Source: S010-17 sp036478895
GTDB taxonomy: Bacteria > Bacteroidota > Bacteroidia > Flavobacteriales > Flavobacteriaceae
NCBI GenBank assembly: GCA_036478895.1
Contig: JAZGEV010000032.1
Span: 1 to 30,351, forward strand
Direction of reading: 5' to 3'
DNA: 30,351 nt
The notes under the pieces are model-generated. The model saw only the letters and a program-made list of their open reading frames with translations. It was not told where the DNA came from and did not search any database. Below, piece after piece: positions 15,648 through 21,969 of the stretch. Position 1 is the stretch's first letter. Every line of letters begins with the position of its first letter. A program made the position numbers and the translations under genes.

Positions 15648-16154
15648 TTATATAAAATCACCTTCATTAGGATATTCATATTCATCAAAATTATAAGGAA
15701 TTATAGGATGATACTCTTCCATATATTTTTCTTGCAATATTTTGATAAAAGCTACATAATCAACTGAAGGAATGTTGCCATCTCTTTCTAGGTCATATAA
15801 TTCTTCATCGTGATCTAGTTCAATTTTTTTATTGATTAGCTTGAATGTCCAATCTTTATTCCAATATTCTTTATCTATATAACTGTAGGTAATTTCACTA
15901 TAAAGATGCTCTAGTTTTTCTTTTGATGTTTCATTCTCATCTGTGCTATACTGAAATGATTCAATAATTTCTTTCAAAAATTCTGGCGCAAAAATTCCAA
16001 GCCCTTCGTGTGTTCTCCATTTTGGAAAAGCTAAATCTATAAAATCAATTACATCAGCAAAGACTTCTGTATTGAAATGAATGTTCATCAGATCATGATA
16101 ATCGCTATGTTCGAGATTACTTTTATAATTAATGTATTGTTCTTGTTTGCTCAT
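15648..16154 (-). CDS. Unrecognised acidic protein (168 aa) in the AbiE islet
   Basis: I do not recognise this protein. It has no signal peptide or membrane helix. It is strongly acidic and aromatic, with many Asp/Glu residues and clusters such as E-Y-H-P-I-I-P-Y-N-F-D-E-Y-E-Y-P near the end. The composition is that of a soluble cytosolic protein, compatible with an immunity, antitoxin or anti-restriction-like protein, but nothing specific supports any of these. It is on the same strand as the AbiE pair, with 163 nt and a possible terminator between, so it is probably a separate unit. A 13-nt AT-rich sequence (GTAATTATATAAA) occurs at both borders (15644 and 16182). Confidence 0.7.
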   Translation of the reverse strand: MSKQEQYINYKSNLEHSDYHDLMNIHFNTEVFADVIDFIDLAFPKWRTHEGLGIFAPEFLKEIIESFQYSTDENETSKEKLEHLYSEITYSYIDKEYWNKDWTFKLINKKIELDHDEELYDLERDGNIPSVDYVAFIKILQEKYMEEYHPIIPYNFDEYEYPNEGDFI

Positions 16155-16215
16155 TTGTATAAATCTATAATTGTATTTTTATGTAATTATATAAACTGTT
16201 TAATCATTGTTATTT

Positions 16216-16332
16216 CTACTTTCTCATATTTTTAAAATCTGTATCTATTCGTTGCTTTCCATCTTTAGTAAACTCCCACGGTGAACATTCCTGCCTATTA
16301 GTGATGAGATACCACCGTTTAATTATTACTAC
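16216..16332 (-). pseudogene. Start-less gene remnant in the islet
   Basis: A stop-to-stop frame of 38 codons without an ATG before its last codons reads as convincing protein: K-R-W-Y-L-I-T-N-R-Q-E-C-S-P-W-E-F-T-K-D then G-K-Q-R-I-D-T-D-F-K-N-M-R-K and a stop. Its GC content and Trp/Cys/Pro use are unlike the surrounding AT-rich spacer. I take it for the 3' end of a decayed gene but cannot name the family. A conserved short ORF with an unusual start is the alternative. Confidence 0.45.
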
Positions 16333-16345
16333 TTAATACAAATTC

Positions 16346-16502
16346 CTAATGATTTAACATAAAACCAAGAGATTTATTAATCAACTCATTTAATTTCATT
16401 TTTTTTTATTGCAATAAGTGAAATTCTTTTATGTACTTCACTAGAAACTCTTATATTAAAAATACCTTTGTATGTTTTATTAGGTTCTTTTCCTATTTCC
16501 AT
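16346..16502 (-). pseudogene. Frameshifted HicB-like ribbon-helix-helix antitoxin remnant
   Basis: From an ATG at 16502 the frame reads T-Y-K-G-I-F-N-I-R-V-S-S-E-V-H-K-R-I-S-L-I-A-style sequence, the HicB C-terminal DNA-binding signature (Y-x-G-x-F-N-x-R-x-S-x-E-x-H-x). It then enters a run of nine A residues (plus-strand T run 16399-16407) and soon stops. The shifted frame after the A run continues M-K-L-N-E-L-I-N-K-S-L, the expected S-L-N-x-x-I helix of the same fold, and ends at 16346-16348. HicB proteins neutralise HicA mRNA interferases and repress their operon. No hicA is visible. A 2-nt change in the homopolymer would restore the frame. Confidence 0.7.
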
Positions 16503-16555
16503 TTAATGACAAGGAATGGATAAATATGGCAGAATTATTTATGGAAGATGATATA

Positions 16556-17560
16556 TCATCCCTTTAAATAATCTCCACAAACATCCGTAACAGTATTATC
16601 AAAACTTTCAAACTCAAAACCGATTGTTTTTTTGATTTTATCAGATGAATACGTATAACTACTCAACGAAGCGCTGGCAGAATGTTTGGTTATTAAAGGT
16701 GATTTTTTAGTTATTAAGCATTTAAGCCACTCAAATCGCCAGGCAATATTACTTAAGATTTTACCAACTTTTATAGTTGGTCTTTTTTTACCAAAAGCAT
16801 CTGCAATTAAAAAGAACAGATTTTTAAAAGAGGTGCTTTTTGACACTAAAATAAAACGTTCATTTACAACATCACTTTGCATTAATTGAATCATAGCTTT
16901 TACAACATCTTTTACACCTACAAAGCCTGTAACACCTTCGGTATAAAATTTAAATTCATTATAAAATTTGGTGAATAATTCGCCTGGGCCATTATGCCAA
17001 AAACCAGACCCTAATATAACACCTGGATTGACAATAACAACCTGTAAACCTTCTTGAGTGGCACGCCAAACTTCCATTTCGGCACCATATTTTGTAATGG
17101 CATAGCCATAATTATTTGTTTCGGTATTCCATTCGTTTGTTTCGTCTATTGGTTTATTGGTTAGGTTTTTTTCAATAGTAGCTATAGAGCTTACAAAACA
17201 AAATTTATCGATTTTTTGACTAATGGCAAAATTCACCATATTGGCTGTACCTTCAATATTAATTTGACGCATTTTTTTATAATTTCGCTTATCAAAAGAG
17301 ACTATTGCAGCACAATGATAAACGATTGTAACATCTTTATAGGCTTTTTCTAAAGAAGGCACATCGGTTACATCGGCTTCTAACCATTCAATTTTTTTGA
17401 ATAACTTTTCAAAATCATCTGTATAATAAGAAAACACGTTTTTAACGGCATTAATATTACTTTTATTTCGATGAATAGCTCTAATTTTTACATCCAATAA
17501 GGTTAAAGAATATAATAAATGTGAGCCTACTAACCCTGTTCCTCCAGTAACTAAAATCAT
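16556..17560 (-). CDS. NAD-dependent epimerase/dehydratase family protein
   Basis: The 334-aa product is an extended short-chain dehydrogenase. It opens with the NAD(P) Rossmann motif I-L-V-T-G-G-T-G-L-V-G-S-H-L, has the adenine-side acid D-V-T-D-V, the catalytic S-S region F-V-S-S-I-A and Y-G-Y-A-I-T-K with the Y-x-x-x-K pair. The substrate is not evident; relatives act on nucleotide sugars, dihydroflavonol-like or sterol-like compounds. The ATG at 17560 begins directly with the Rossmann strand. The in-frame TTG at 17575 would add five residues but lies in a TAATATTTG promoter-like sequence, so I chose 17560. It is divergent from the Fic gene, with 93 nt between the two starts. Confidence 0.88.
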   Translation of the reverse strand: MILVTGGTGLVGSHLLYSLTLLDVKIRAIHRNKSNINAVKNVFSYYTDDFEKLFKKIEWLEADVTDVPSLEKAYKDVTIVYHCAAIVSFDKRNYKKMRQINIEGTANMVNFAISQKIDKFCFVSSIATIEKNLTNKPIDETNEWNTETNNYGYAITKYGAEMEVWRATQEGLQVVIVNPGVILGSGFWHNGPGELFTKFYNEFKFYTEGVTGFVGVKDVVKAMIQLMQSDVVNERFILVSKSTSFKNLFFLIADAFGKKRPTIKVGKILSNIAWRFEWLKCLITKKSPLITKHSASASLSSYTYSSDKIKKTIGFEFESFDNTVTDVCGDYLKG

Positions 17561-17599
17561 TTGGCTAAAGTACAAATATTATAAAATAATGATGATAAT

Positions 17600-17649
17600 T
17601 TTGATAGCCAAATAATATTGACTACTTTTGTCAAGTTAATTATTGTCAA
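17600..17649 (+). promoter_or_regulatory. Promoter and probable operator of the XRE-Fic gene
   Basis: TTTG (17600-17603) and TACTTTTG (17623-17630) form a good promoter with a 19-nt spacer. An inverted repeat TTGAC (17618-17622) / GTCAA (17630-17634) brackets the -7 box, and TTGTCAA recurs at 17628-17634 and 17643-17649. These repeats are likely targets for the gene's own XRE domain. Confidence 0.6.
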
Positions 17650-17653
17650 TTAA

Positions 17654-18724
17654 ATGAAAACTTTTGGAAATTTATTAAAGGAAAACAGAAAACAGCAACA
17701 ACTTACGTTACTAGATGTATCTAGTGTTTTACATATAGATGCTGCAATCATCAGTAAAATAGAAAGCGCTAAAAGAACAGCTAACCGTAAACAAGTATCT
17801 CAATTTATCTCCTTTTATAAATTAGATGAGAAAGTGGCTTTTTCTATTTGGTTGAGCGATAAAATTATCTACAATTTACAAAATGAAACGTATGCGTTAG
17901 CGGCTTTTAAAGTTGCCGAAGAGCGTGTTAAATACGAGTCAAATCAGTCAAAAAAGGTTGTTAAAGTAGCTAAAAAAATTAGTTTATTATTAAACGAAGT
18001 GACTATTTTACAAGAAAAATGGCATTGTTTAAAACCGTTAAATAAGACTCAGTTAGAAAAAATGCGTGAGTATTTTAACTTAAATTATACTTTTGAATCT
18101 AACCTTATAGAAGGTAACACCTTAACACTTCAAGAAACACATTTGGTAGTTAATGAAGGTATTACAATTTCGGGTAAAAGTATGAAAGAGCATCTGGAGG
18201 TTGTAAACCATGCAGACGCTATTGATTTTATTATAGAATTGGTAAAGAATAAAGAGCCGCTCACCGAGCGAATTCTTAAAGAAATTCATTATTTAATTTT
18301 AAAAGGTATCGATAGAATACATGCTGGTGTTTATAGAAAAGTACCTGTTATTATTAGTGGGTCTGCTCATAAACCACCTCAACCATATTTGTTAGATAAA
18401 AAAATGGAAGACATTTTTATTTTTTATAATGCTAATAAAAACAAATTGCATCCTGTTTTATTGGCAGCTGCAATGCATCAAAAAGTGGTTACGGTTCATC
18501 CGTTTATTGATGGTAATGGTAGAACTTGTCGTCTAATAATGAACCTTATTCTATTACAAAACGGTTATACTATTGCAAATTTAAAAGGTAATAACTCGTC
18601 AAGATTACTTTATTACCAAGCTTTGGAAGATATTCAAGTAAAAAATTCCAGTTTAAATTTTGATAGTTTAATTATAAAAACAGCTATCGAATCTTTAAAT
18701 GAGCATATTGAATTAGCAGAATAA
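17654..18724 (+). CDS. Fic-domain protein with N-terminal XRE DNA-binding domain
   Basis: The 356-aa product has an XRE-type helix-turn-helix at residues 1-60, a linker, then a Fic/DOC domain. The catalytic motif is H282-P-F-I-D-G-N-G-R-T-C-R293, fully intact (H-P-F-x-D/E-G-N-G-R-x-x-R), so AMP or another nucleotide transfer from NTP to a protein hydroxyl is expected. Upstream, S149-N-L-I-E153-G154 matches the inhibitory S/T-x-x-x-E-G/N helix placed N-terminal to the Fic core, as in class II Fic proteins. The enzyme is therefore self-inhibited until displaced. The DNA-binding domain and the repeats over the promoter suggest autoregulation. The target protein is unknown. It is a single gene followed by a hairpin terminator. 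Confidence 0.92.
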   Translation: MKTFGNLLKENRKQQQLTLLDVSSVLHIDAAIISKIESAKRTANRKQVSQFISFYKLDEKVAFSIWLSDKIIYNLQNETYALAAFKVAEERVKYESNQSKKVVKVAKKISLLLNEVTILQEKWHCLKPLNKTQLEKMREYFNLNYTFESNLIEGNTLTLQETHLVVNEGITISGKSMKEHLEVVNHADAIDFIIELVKNKEPLTERILKEIHYLILKGIDRIHAGVYRKVPVIISGSAHKPPQPYLLDKKMEDIFIFYNANKNKLHPVLLAAAMHQKVVTVHPFIDGNGRTCRLIMNLILLQNGYTIANLKGNNSSRLLYYQALEDIQVKNSSLNFDSLIIKTAIESLNEHIELAE

Positions 18725-18751
18725 GAAAAGGGAAAAACATTTTCTCTTTTC
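18725..18751 (+). terminator. Terminator after the Fic gene
   Basis: GAAAAGGGAAAA (18725-18736) pairs with TTTTCTCTTTTC (18740-18751) with one G-U pair around a 3-nt loop, and a pyrimidine-rich tract follows. Confidence 0.6.
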
Positions 18752-18777
18752 TTTCTGTTCTTCTCTTTTCTCTTTTA

Positions 18778-18785
18778 TATCTTTG
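18778..18785 (+). promoter_or_regulatory. -7 element of the tyrS promoter
   Basis: TATCTTTG is an exact TAnnTTTG match, 23 nt before the tyrS ATG. The -33 region is a pyrimidine tract without TTTG. Confidence 0.6.
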
Positions 18786-18808
18786 CAGACTAATAAAATA
18801 CGATTAAA

Positions 18809-20101
18809 ATGAATAAATTTGTAGAAGAATTACGTTGGAGAGGCATGTTACACGACATTATGCCAGGAACCGAAGATCAATTAGCTAAGGAAATGACATC
18901 TGCCTATATTGGATTTGACCCAACGGCTGACTCCTTACATATTGGTAGTTTGGTGCAAATTATTTTATTAATGCACTTTCAAAAACACGGCCATAAACCA
19001 ATTGCTTTAATTGGTGGTGCAACAGGAATGATTGGCGATCCTTCTGGAAAATCGGCTGAAAGAAACTTATTAGACGAAGCTACTTTAGCAAAAAATATTG
19101 CTGGTGTAAAAGAACAGTTGGAACGTTATTTAGATTTTTCGTCAGATAATAAAAACGCTGCCGAACTCGTCAATAATTACGATTGGATGAAAAATTTAAC
19201 CTTTCTAGATTTTGCGCGTGATATTGGCAAACACATTACCGTTAATTATATGATGGCAAAGGATTCCGTTAAAAAACGATTGAGTTCTGAGTCTAATGTT
19301 GGGATGAGTTTTACCGAATTTACCTACCAATTGGTACAAGGTTATGATTTTTTACACTTATATAAAGAAAAAAATTGTATGCTTCAAATTGGCGGATCGG
19401 ATCAATGGGGAAATATTACAACAGGAACCGAATTGGTTCGTAGAATTGCCAAAGGAAAAGCCTACGCACTTACGTGTCCGCTAATTACAAAAGCAGACGG
19501 TACAAAATTTGGAAAAACCGAAGGCGGTAATGTTTGGTTGGACGCAGCCAGAACGTCACCGTATAAATTTTACCAATATTGGTTTAATTCTAATGATGCT
19601 GATGCTGAAAAATACATTAAAATATTTACTTTTTTAGATAAAGAAACGATCGATAAATTGATTGTTGAGCATAATGAAAGTCCCCATTTGCGTTTGTTAC
19701 AAAAAACTATTGGTAAGGAAGTTACTATTATGACACACGGAGAAGAAGCATATGAAAATGCTTTGAAAGCCTCTAATATTCTTTTTGGAAAATCTACGGC
19801 AAGCGATTTAAAATCATTAGACGAACAAACATTTTTAGATGTGTTTGAAGGTGTGCCTCAAACAGAAATTTCATTAACTGACCTTAAAAACGGTATCAAT
19901 ATGATTGATGCTTTGAACGAAAAATCTGGTTTTTTAAAATCGAATGGTGAAGCCAGAAGAGCTTTAAAAGAAAACTCAATTTCAGTAAACAAAGAAAAAG
20001 TTACCGATGAAACTCTCTTAACAGGAACCGATTTAATAGCCGATAAATTTATTTTATTACAACGTGGTAAAAAGAATTATTTTTTGTTGAAGGTTATATA
20101 A
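18809..20101 (+). CDS. tyrS: Tyrosyl-tRNA synthetase
   Basis: This enzyme charges tRNA-Tyr with tyrosine in the cytosol. It is class I, bacterial TyrRS type, 430 aa. The HIGH-like motif is D-S-L-H-I-G-S-L near residue 40. The KMSKS-like motif is K-F-G-K-T-E-G-G in the middle. Y-D-F-L-H-L-Y and Q-I-G-G-S-D-Q-W-G-N-I belong to the tyrosine pocket. The C-terminal S4-like RNA-binding domain (E-A-R-R-A-L-K-E-N-S-I-S-V-N) is present. It is monocistronic, with a TATCTTTG promoter and a strong terminator at 20123-20157. No T-box is seen, as expected outside Firmicutes. Confidence 0.97.
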   Translation: MNKFVEELRWRGMLHDIMPGTEDQLAKEMTSAYIGFDPTADSLHIGSLVQIILLMHFQKHGHKPIALIGGATGMIGDPSGKSAERNLLDEATLAKNIAGVKEQLERYLDFSSDNKNAAELVNNYDWMKNLTFLDFARDIGKHITVNYMMAKDSVKKRLSSESNVGMSFTEFTYQLVQGYDFLHLYKEKNCMLQIGGSDQWGNITTGTELVRRIAKGKAYALTCPLITKADGTKFGKTEGGNVWLDAARTSPYKFYQYWFNSNDADAEKYIKIFTFLDKETIDKLIVEHNESPHLRLLQKTIGKEVTIMTHGEEAYENALKASNILFGKSTASDLKSLDEQTFLDVFEGVPQTEISLTDLKNGINMIDALNEKSGFLKSNGEARRALKENSISVNKEKVTDETLLTGTDLIADKFILLQRGKKNYFLLKVI

Positions 20102-20122
20102 AACAACTATTTAATATTACTT

Positions 20123-20157
20123 AAAAAAGCCAGTTACATATTGTAATTGGCTTTTTT
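20123..20157 (+). terminator. Terminator after tyrS (bidirectional)
   Basis: AAAAAAGCCAGTTACA pairs with TGTAATTGGCTTTTTT with one G-U pair, giving a long stem with A and T tracts. The degraded GIY-YIG reading frame, if read through, would end at its edge (20157-20159). Confidence 0.88.
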
Positions 20158-20396
20158 CAACTTCTAGAGCTTCTTATAATTCGTAATTCTTCTTTTCCAA
20201 CGTCAGATTTTTAATATTTCTCTCTTAATCTAGCATCTACTCGCGTTTCAGTGTAAATTAAAACGAAAGGACTATAAAATTTTGTTGTTCTTTCTCTACC
20301 ATCATTATGACGTTTTATTCTATTTTCAATATTTTTAGTTAAACTAACATAAATGTAATTATGTTGTAAACTTGATATCGCATAAACGTAGAACAT
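20157..20396 (-). pseudogene. GIY-YIG nuclease-like gene interrupted by a nonsense codon
   Basis: From an ATG at 20396 the frame gives F-Y-V-Y-A-I-S-S-L, then Y-I-Y-V-S-L-T, R-I-K-R-H-N and E-R-T-T-K, and stops after A-R-L-R-E-K-Y (61 aa, stop at 20211-20213). Relatives of this small GIY-YIG group continue R-E-K-Y-L-K-S-G. Here a TAA sits exactly where a Leu TTA codon is expected, and the same frame continues K-S-D-V-G-K-E-E-L to a TGA at 20157-20159. The usual Gly of Y-V-G-L-T is also Ser. Both changes indicate a recently inactivated gene. Small stand-alone GIY-YIG proteins of this kind have no firmly known role. It lies downstream of tRNA-Leu(CAA). Confidence 0.75.
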
Positions 20397-20412
20397 AAAG
20401 TGTTTATATTAC

Positions 20413-20438
20413 AAAAGCCGAGTTTACACTCGGCTTTT
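20413..20438 (-). terminator. Terminator of the tRNA-Leu(CAA) transcript
   Basis: AAAAGCCGAG (20413-20422) and CTCGGCTTTT (20429-20438) form a perfect stem with a 6-nt loop directly 3' of the tRNA on the minus strand. Confidence 0.85.
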
Positions 20439-20445
20439 GAAGTTG

Positions 20446-20527
20446 TACCAAAGGTGGGAATCGAACCCACACTCCCTAAAGAACTGGATTTTGAATCCAG
20501 CGCGTCTACCAATTCCGCCACTTTGGC
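20446..20527 (-). tRNA. tRNA-Leu(CAA)
   Basis: A complete class II tRNA of 82 nt: acceptor GCCAAAG/CTTTGGT, anticodon stem CTGGA/TCCAG with loop TTCAAAA (anticodon CAA), a long variable arm, T loop TTCGATT and discriminator A. It reads right to left. Confidence 0.97.
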
Positions 20528-20542
20528 CTTTTATTATTATCA

Positions 20543-20613
20543 ATAAAGGATTTTGAATCCTTTTTAGCGCGCCTGCCTGAGGTAGGCAAGTCTACCAATT
20601 CCGCTACTTGAGC
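20543..20613 (-). pseudogene. Broken tRNA-Leu copy with a 19-nt palindromic insert
   Basis: On the minus strand the sequence starts GCTCAAG-TA-GCGGAATTGGTAGAC, a tRNA-Leu acceptor strand and D arm. A 19-nt insert follows (20571-20589) containing TGCCT/AGGCA arms around 5 nt. Next come GCGCT and the anticodon segment GGATTCAAAATCC, identical to the intact tRNA-Leu(CAA) 16 nt downstream. Five A residues precede and TTT follows the anticodon segment, extending that stem. No T arm or 3' acceptor strand exists, so it cannot be a tRNA. Confidence 0.75.
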
Positions 20614-20722
20614 AAGTAATAAAATAAGATTGCAAATTTAATAAATCAATCTATAATTTTACTACTTTTTTAACGTTTTAATTTCAGTTTTTTCCATTTT
20701 GTGATAAAACCAATATTAATCC

Positions 20723-20730
20723 TATATTTG
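20723..20730 (+). promoter_or_regulatory. -7 element of the histidine kinase promoter
   Basis: TATATTTG ends 4 nt before the kinase ATG (20735). TTTG at 20698-20701 is 21 nt upstream of it. Start of transcription is expected at or within a few nt of the ATG, implying a leaderless message. Confidence 0.55.
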
Positions 20731-20734
20731 AAGT

Positions 20735-21958
20735 ATGAATTTTTCAAAGAACAGTAAAATAATTCGCGTAATTCTTGTAACACTTTCGTTTATAGTTGTA
20801 TCGATAATACTATGGAATACGTATGATTTTTTTCAGAAATTTAAAGAAGAAGAACGTAATAAAGTTATATTACTTGGTGATGCACAAAAGAACTTAGTTT
20901 CTAAACCTCTTACAGACACTGACTTTGATTTAGCTCTAAAAATAGTTAATAACAATAAAACAATTCCTATTATACAAACAGATGAAAATGGTGTGATAAC
21001 TGGTAAAATAAATTTAGATACTTTAAAGGAACACGATCCTGTTTATTTAAAAAAACAACTGGAAATCATGAAAAAACAAAATGAGCCAATAAAAGTTACT
21101 TGGTTTATTATGGATTCAATTCCGTTAAAAAACACTATTGATGTTAAAAATAACAAAAAACGTTGGCAAGTTAAACGTATTAATTATACACGATTTCAAT
21201 ATTATAGAGACTCAGATTTATTAACTAAATTAAAGTACTATCCATTAGCCCTTTTGTTGATTCTAACCTTATTTGGAAGTGTTGTTTATCTCGTTTTTAA
21301 ATCTACAAGAGTTGCAGAACAAAATAAACTTTGGGCTGGAATGGCAAAAGAAACAGCTCATCAAATAGGCACACCATTAACCTCTTTACTAGGTTGGGTT
21401 GAAATTTTACGGATGGATAATACTGAGGAAACAACGGTTGTAGAAATAGAGAAAGATATTACACGTTTAAATACAATTGCCGATCGGTTTTCAAAAATTG
21501 GATCTATCCCAAAACTAGAAAGGATTAATTTGGTTGATGAAACTAAAAAATCATTTACTTACCTCGAATCTAGAAGTTCAAAACAAGTCCATTTTTCTTT
21601 TTCAACTGATATAGAAAACACAACTATTATGGCAAACAAGCAATTATTTTCTTGGGTGATTGAAAATGTAATTAAAAATGCTATAGATGCTATGCAAGGG
21701 AAAGGGAAATTAGATTTAGCCATAAAAACTGATGCAAATTTTGTAAAGATATTAATTTCCGATTCTGGTAAAGGCATATCAAAAGCAAATTATAAAAAAA
21801 TATTTGAAACAGGTTTTACAACAAAAAAACGCGGTTGGGGTTTAGGCTTATCTTTAGCAAAAAGAATTATAAATGATTATCATAATGGTAAAATTTACGT
21901 AAAAAAATCCACACTTGGTAAAGGGACTTGTATCGCAATATCTCTTAAAAAAGTGTAG
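20735..21958 (+). CDS. Membrane sensor histidine kinase (orphan)
   Basis: The 407-aa product has one membrane helix at about 8-27, a roughly 135-residue periplasmic part, a second helix at about 169-188, and then the kinase core. The phospho-acceptor is His209 in K-E-T-A-H-Q-I-G-T-P-L-T-S. The ATP-binding domain shows the N box (N311-V-I-K-N315-A-I-D-A-M), G1 D343-S-G-K-G, the F box and G2 (G-W-G-L-G-L-S-L, 367-374). The A-H-Q-I-G-T-P-L form of the H box is common in Bacteroidetes kinases. No response regulator gene is adjacent, so the partner is unknown. The periplasmic domain matches nothing I can name. The next ATG is far downstream, so this start stands although it gives almost no leader. 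Confidence 0.92.
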   Translation: MNFSKNSKIIRVILVTLSFIVVSIILWNTYDFFQKFKEEERNKVILLGDAQKNLVSKPLTDTDFDLALKIVNNNKTIPIIQTDENGVITGKINLDTLKEHDPVYLKKQLEIMKKQNEPIKVTWFIMDSIPLKNTIDVKNNKKRWQVKRINYTRFQYYRDSDLLTKLKYYPLALLLILTLFGSVVYLVFKSTRVAEQNKLWAGMAKETAHQIGTPLTSLLGWVEILRMDNTEETTVVEIEKDITRLNTIADRFSKIGSIPKLERINLVDETKKSFTYLESRSSKQVHFSFSTDIENTTIMANKQLFSWVIENVIKNAIDAMQGKGKLDLAIKTDANFVKILISDSGKGISKANYKKIFETGFTTKKRGWGLGLSLAKRIINDYHNGKIYVKKSTLGKGTCIAISLKKV

Positions 21959-21969
21959 CGTAAAATTGT

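Noticed and set aside
16497..16566. Plus-strand frame ending M-A-E-L-F-M-E-D-D-I-S-S-L
   Set aside because: It looks protein-like, but it is only about 23 codons long, lies antisense to the HicB remnant and the end of the epimerase gene, and has no continuation upstream.
20339..20521. Minus-strand 60-codon frame
   Set aside because: It runs through tRNA-Leu(CAA) and its terminator and is not a protein gene.
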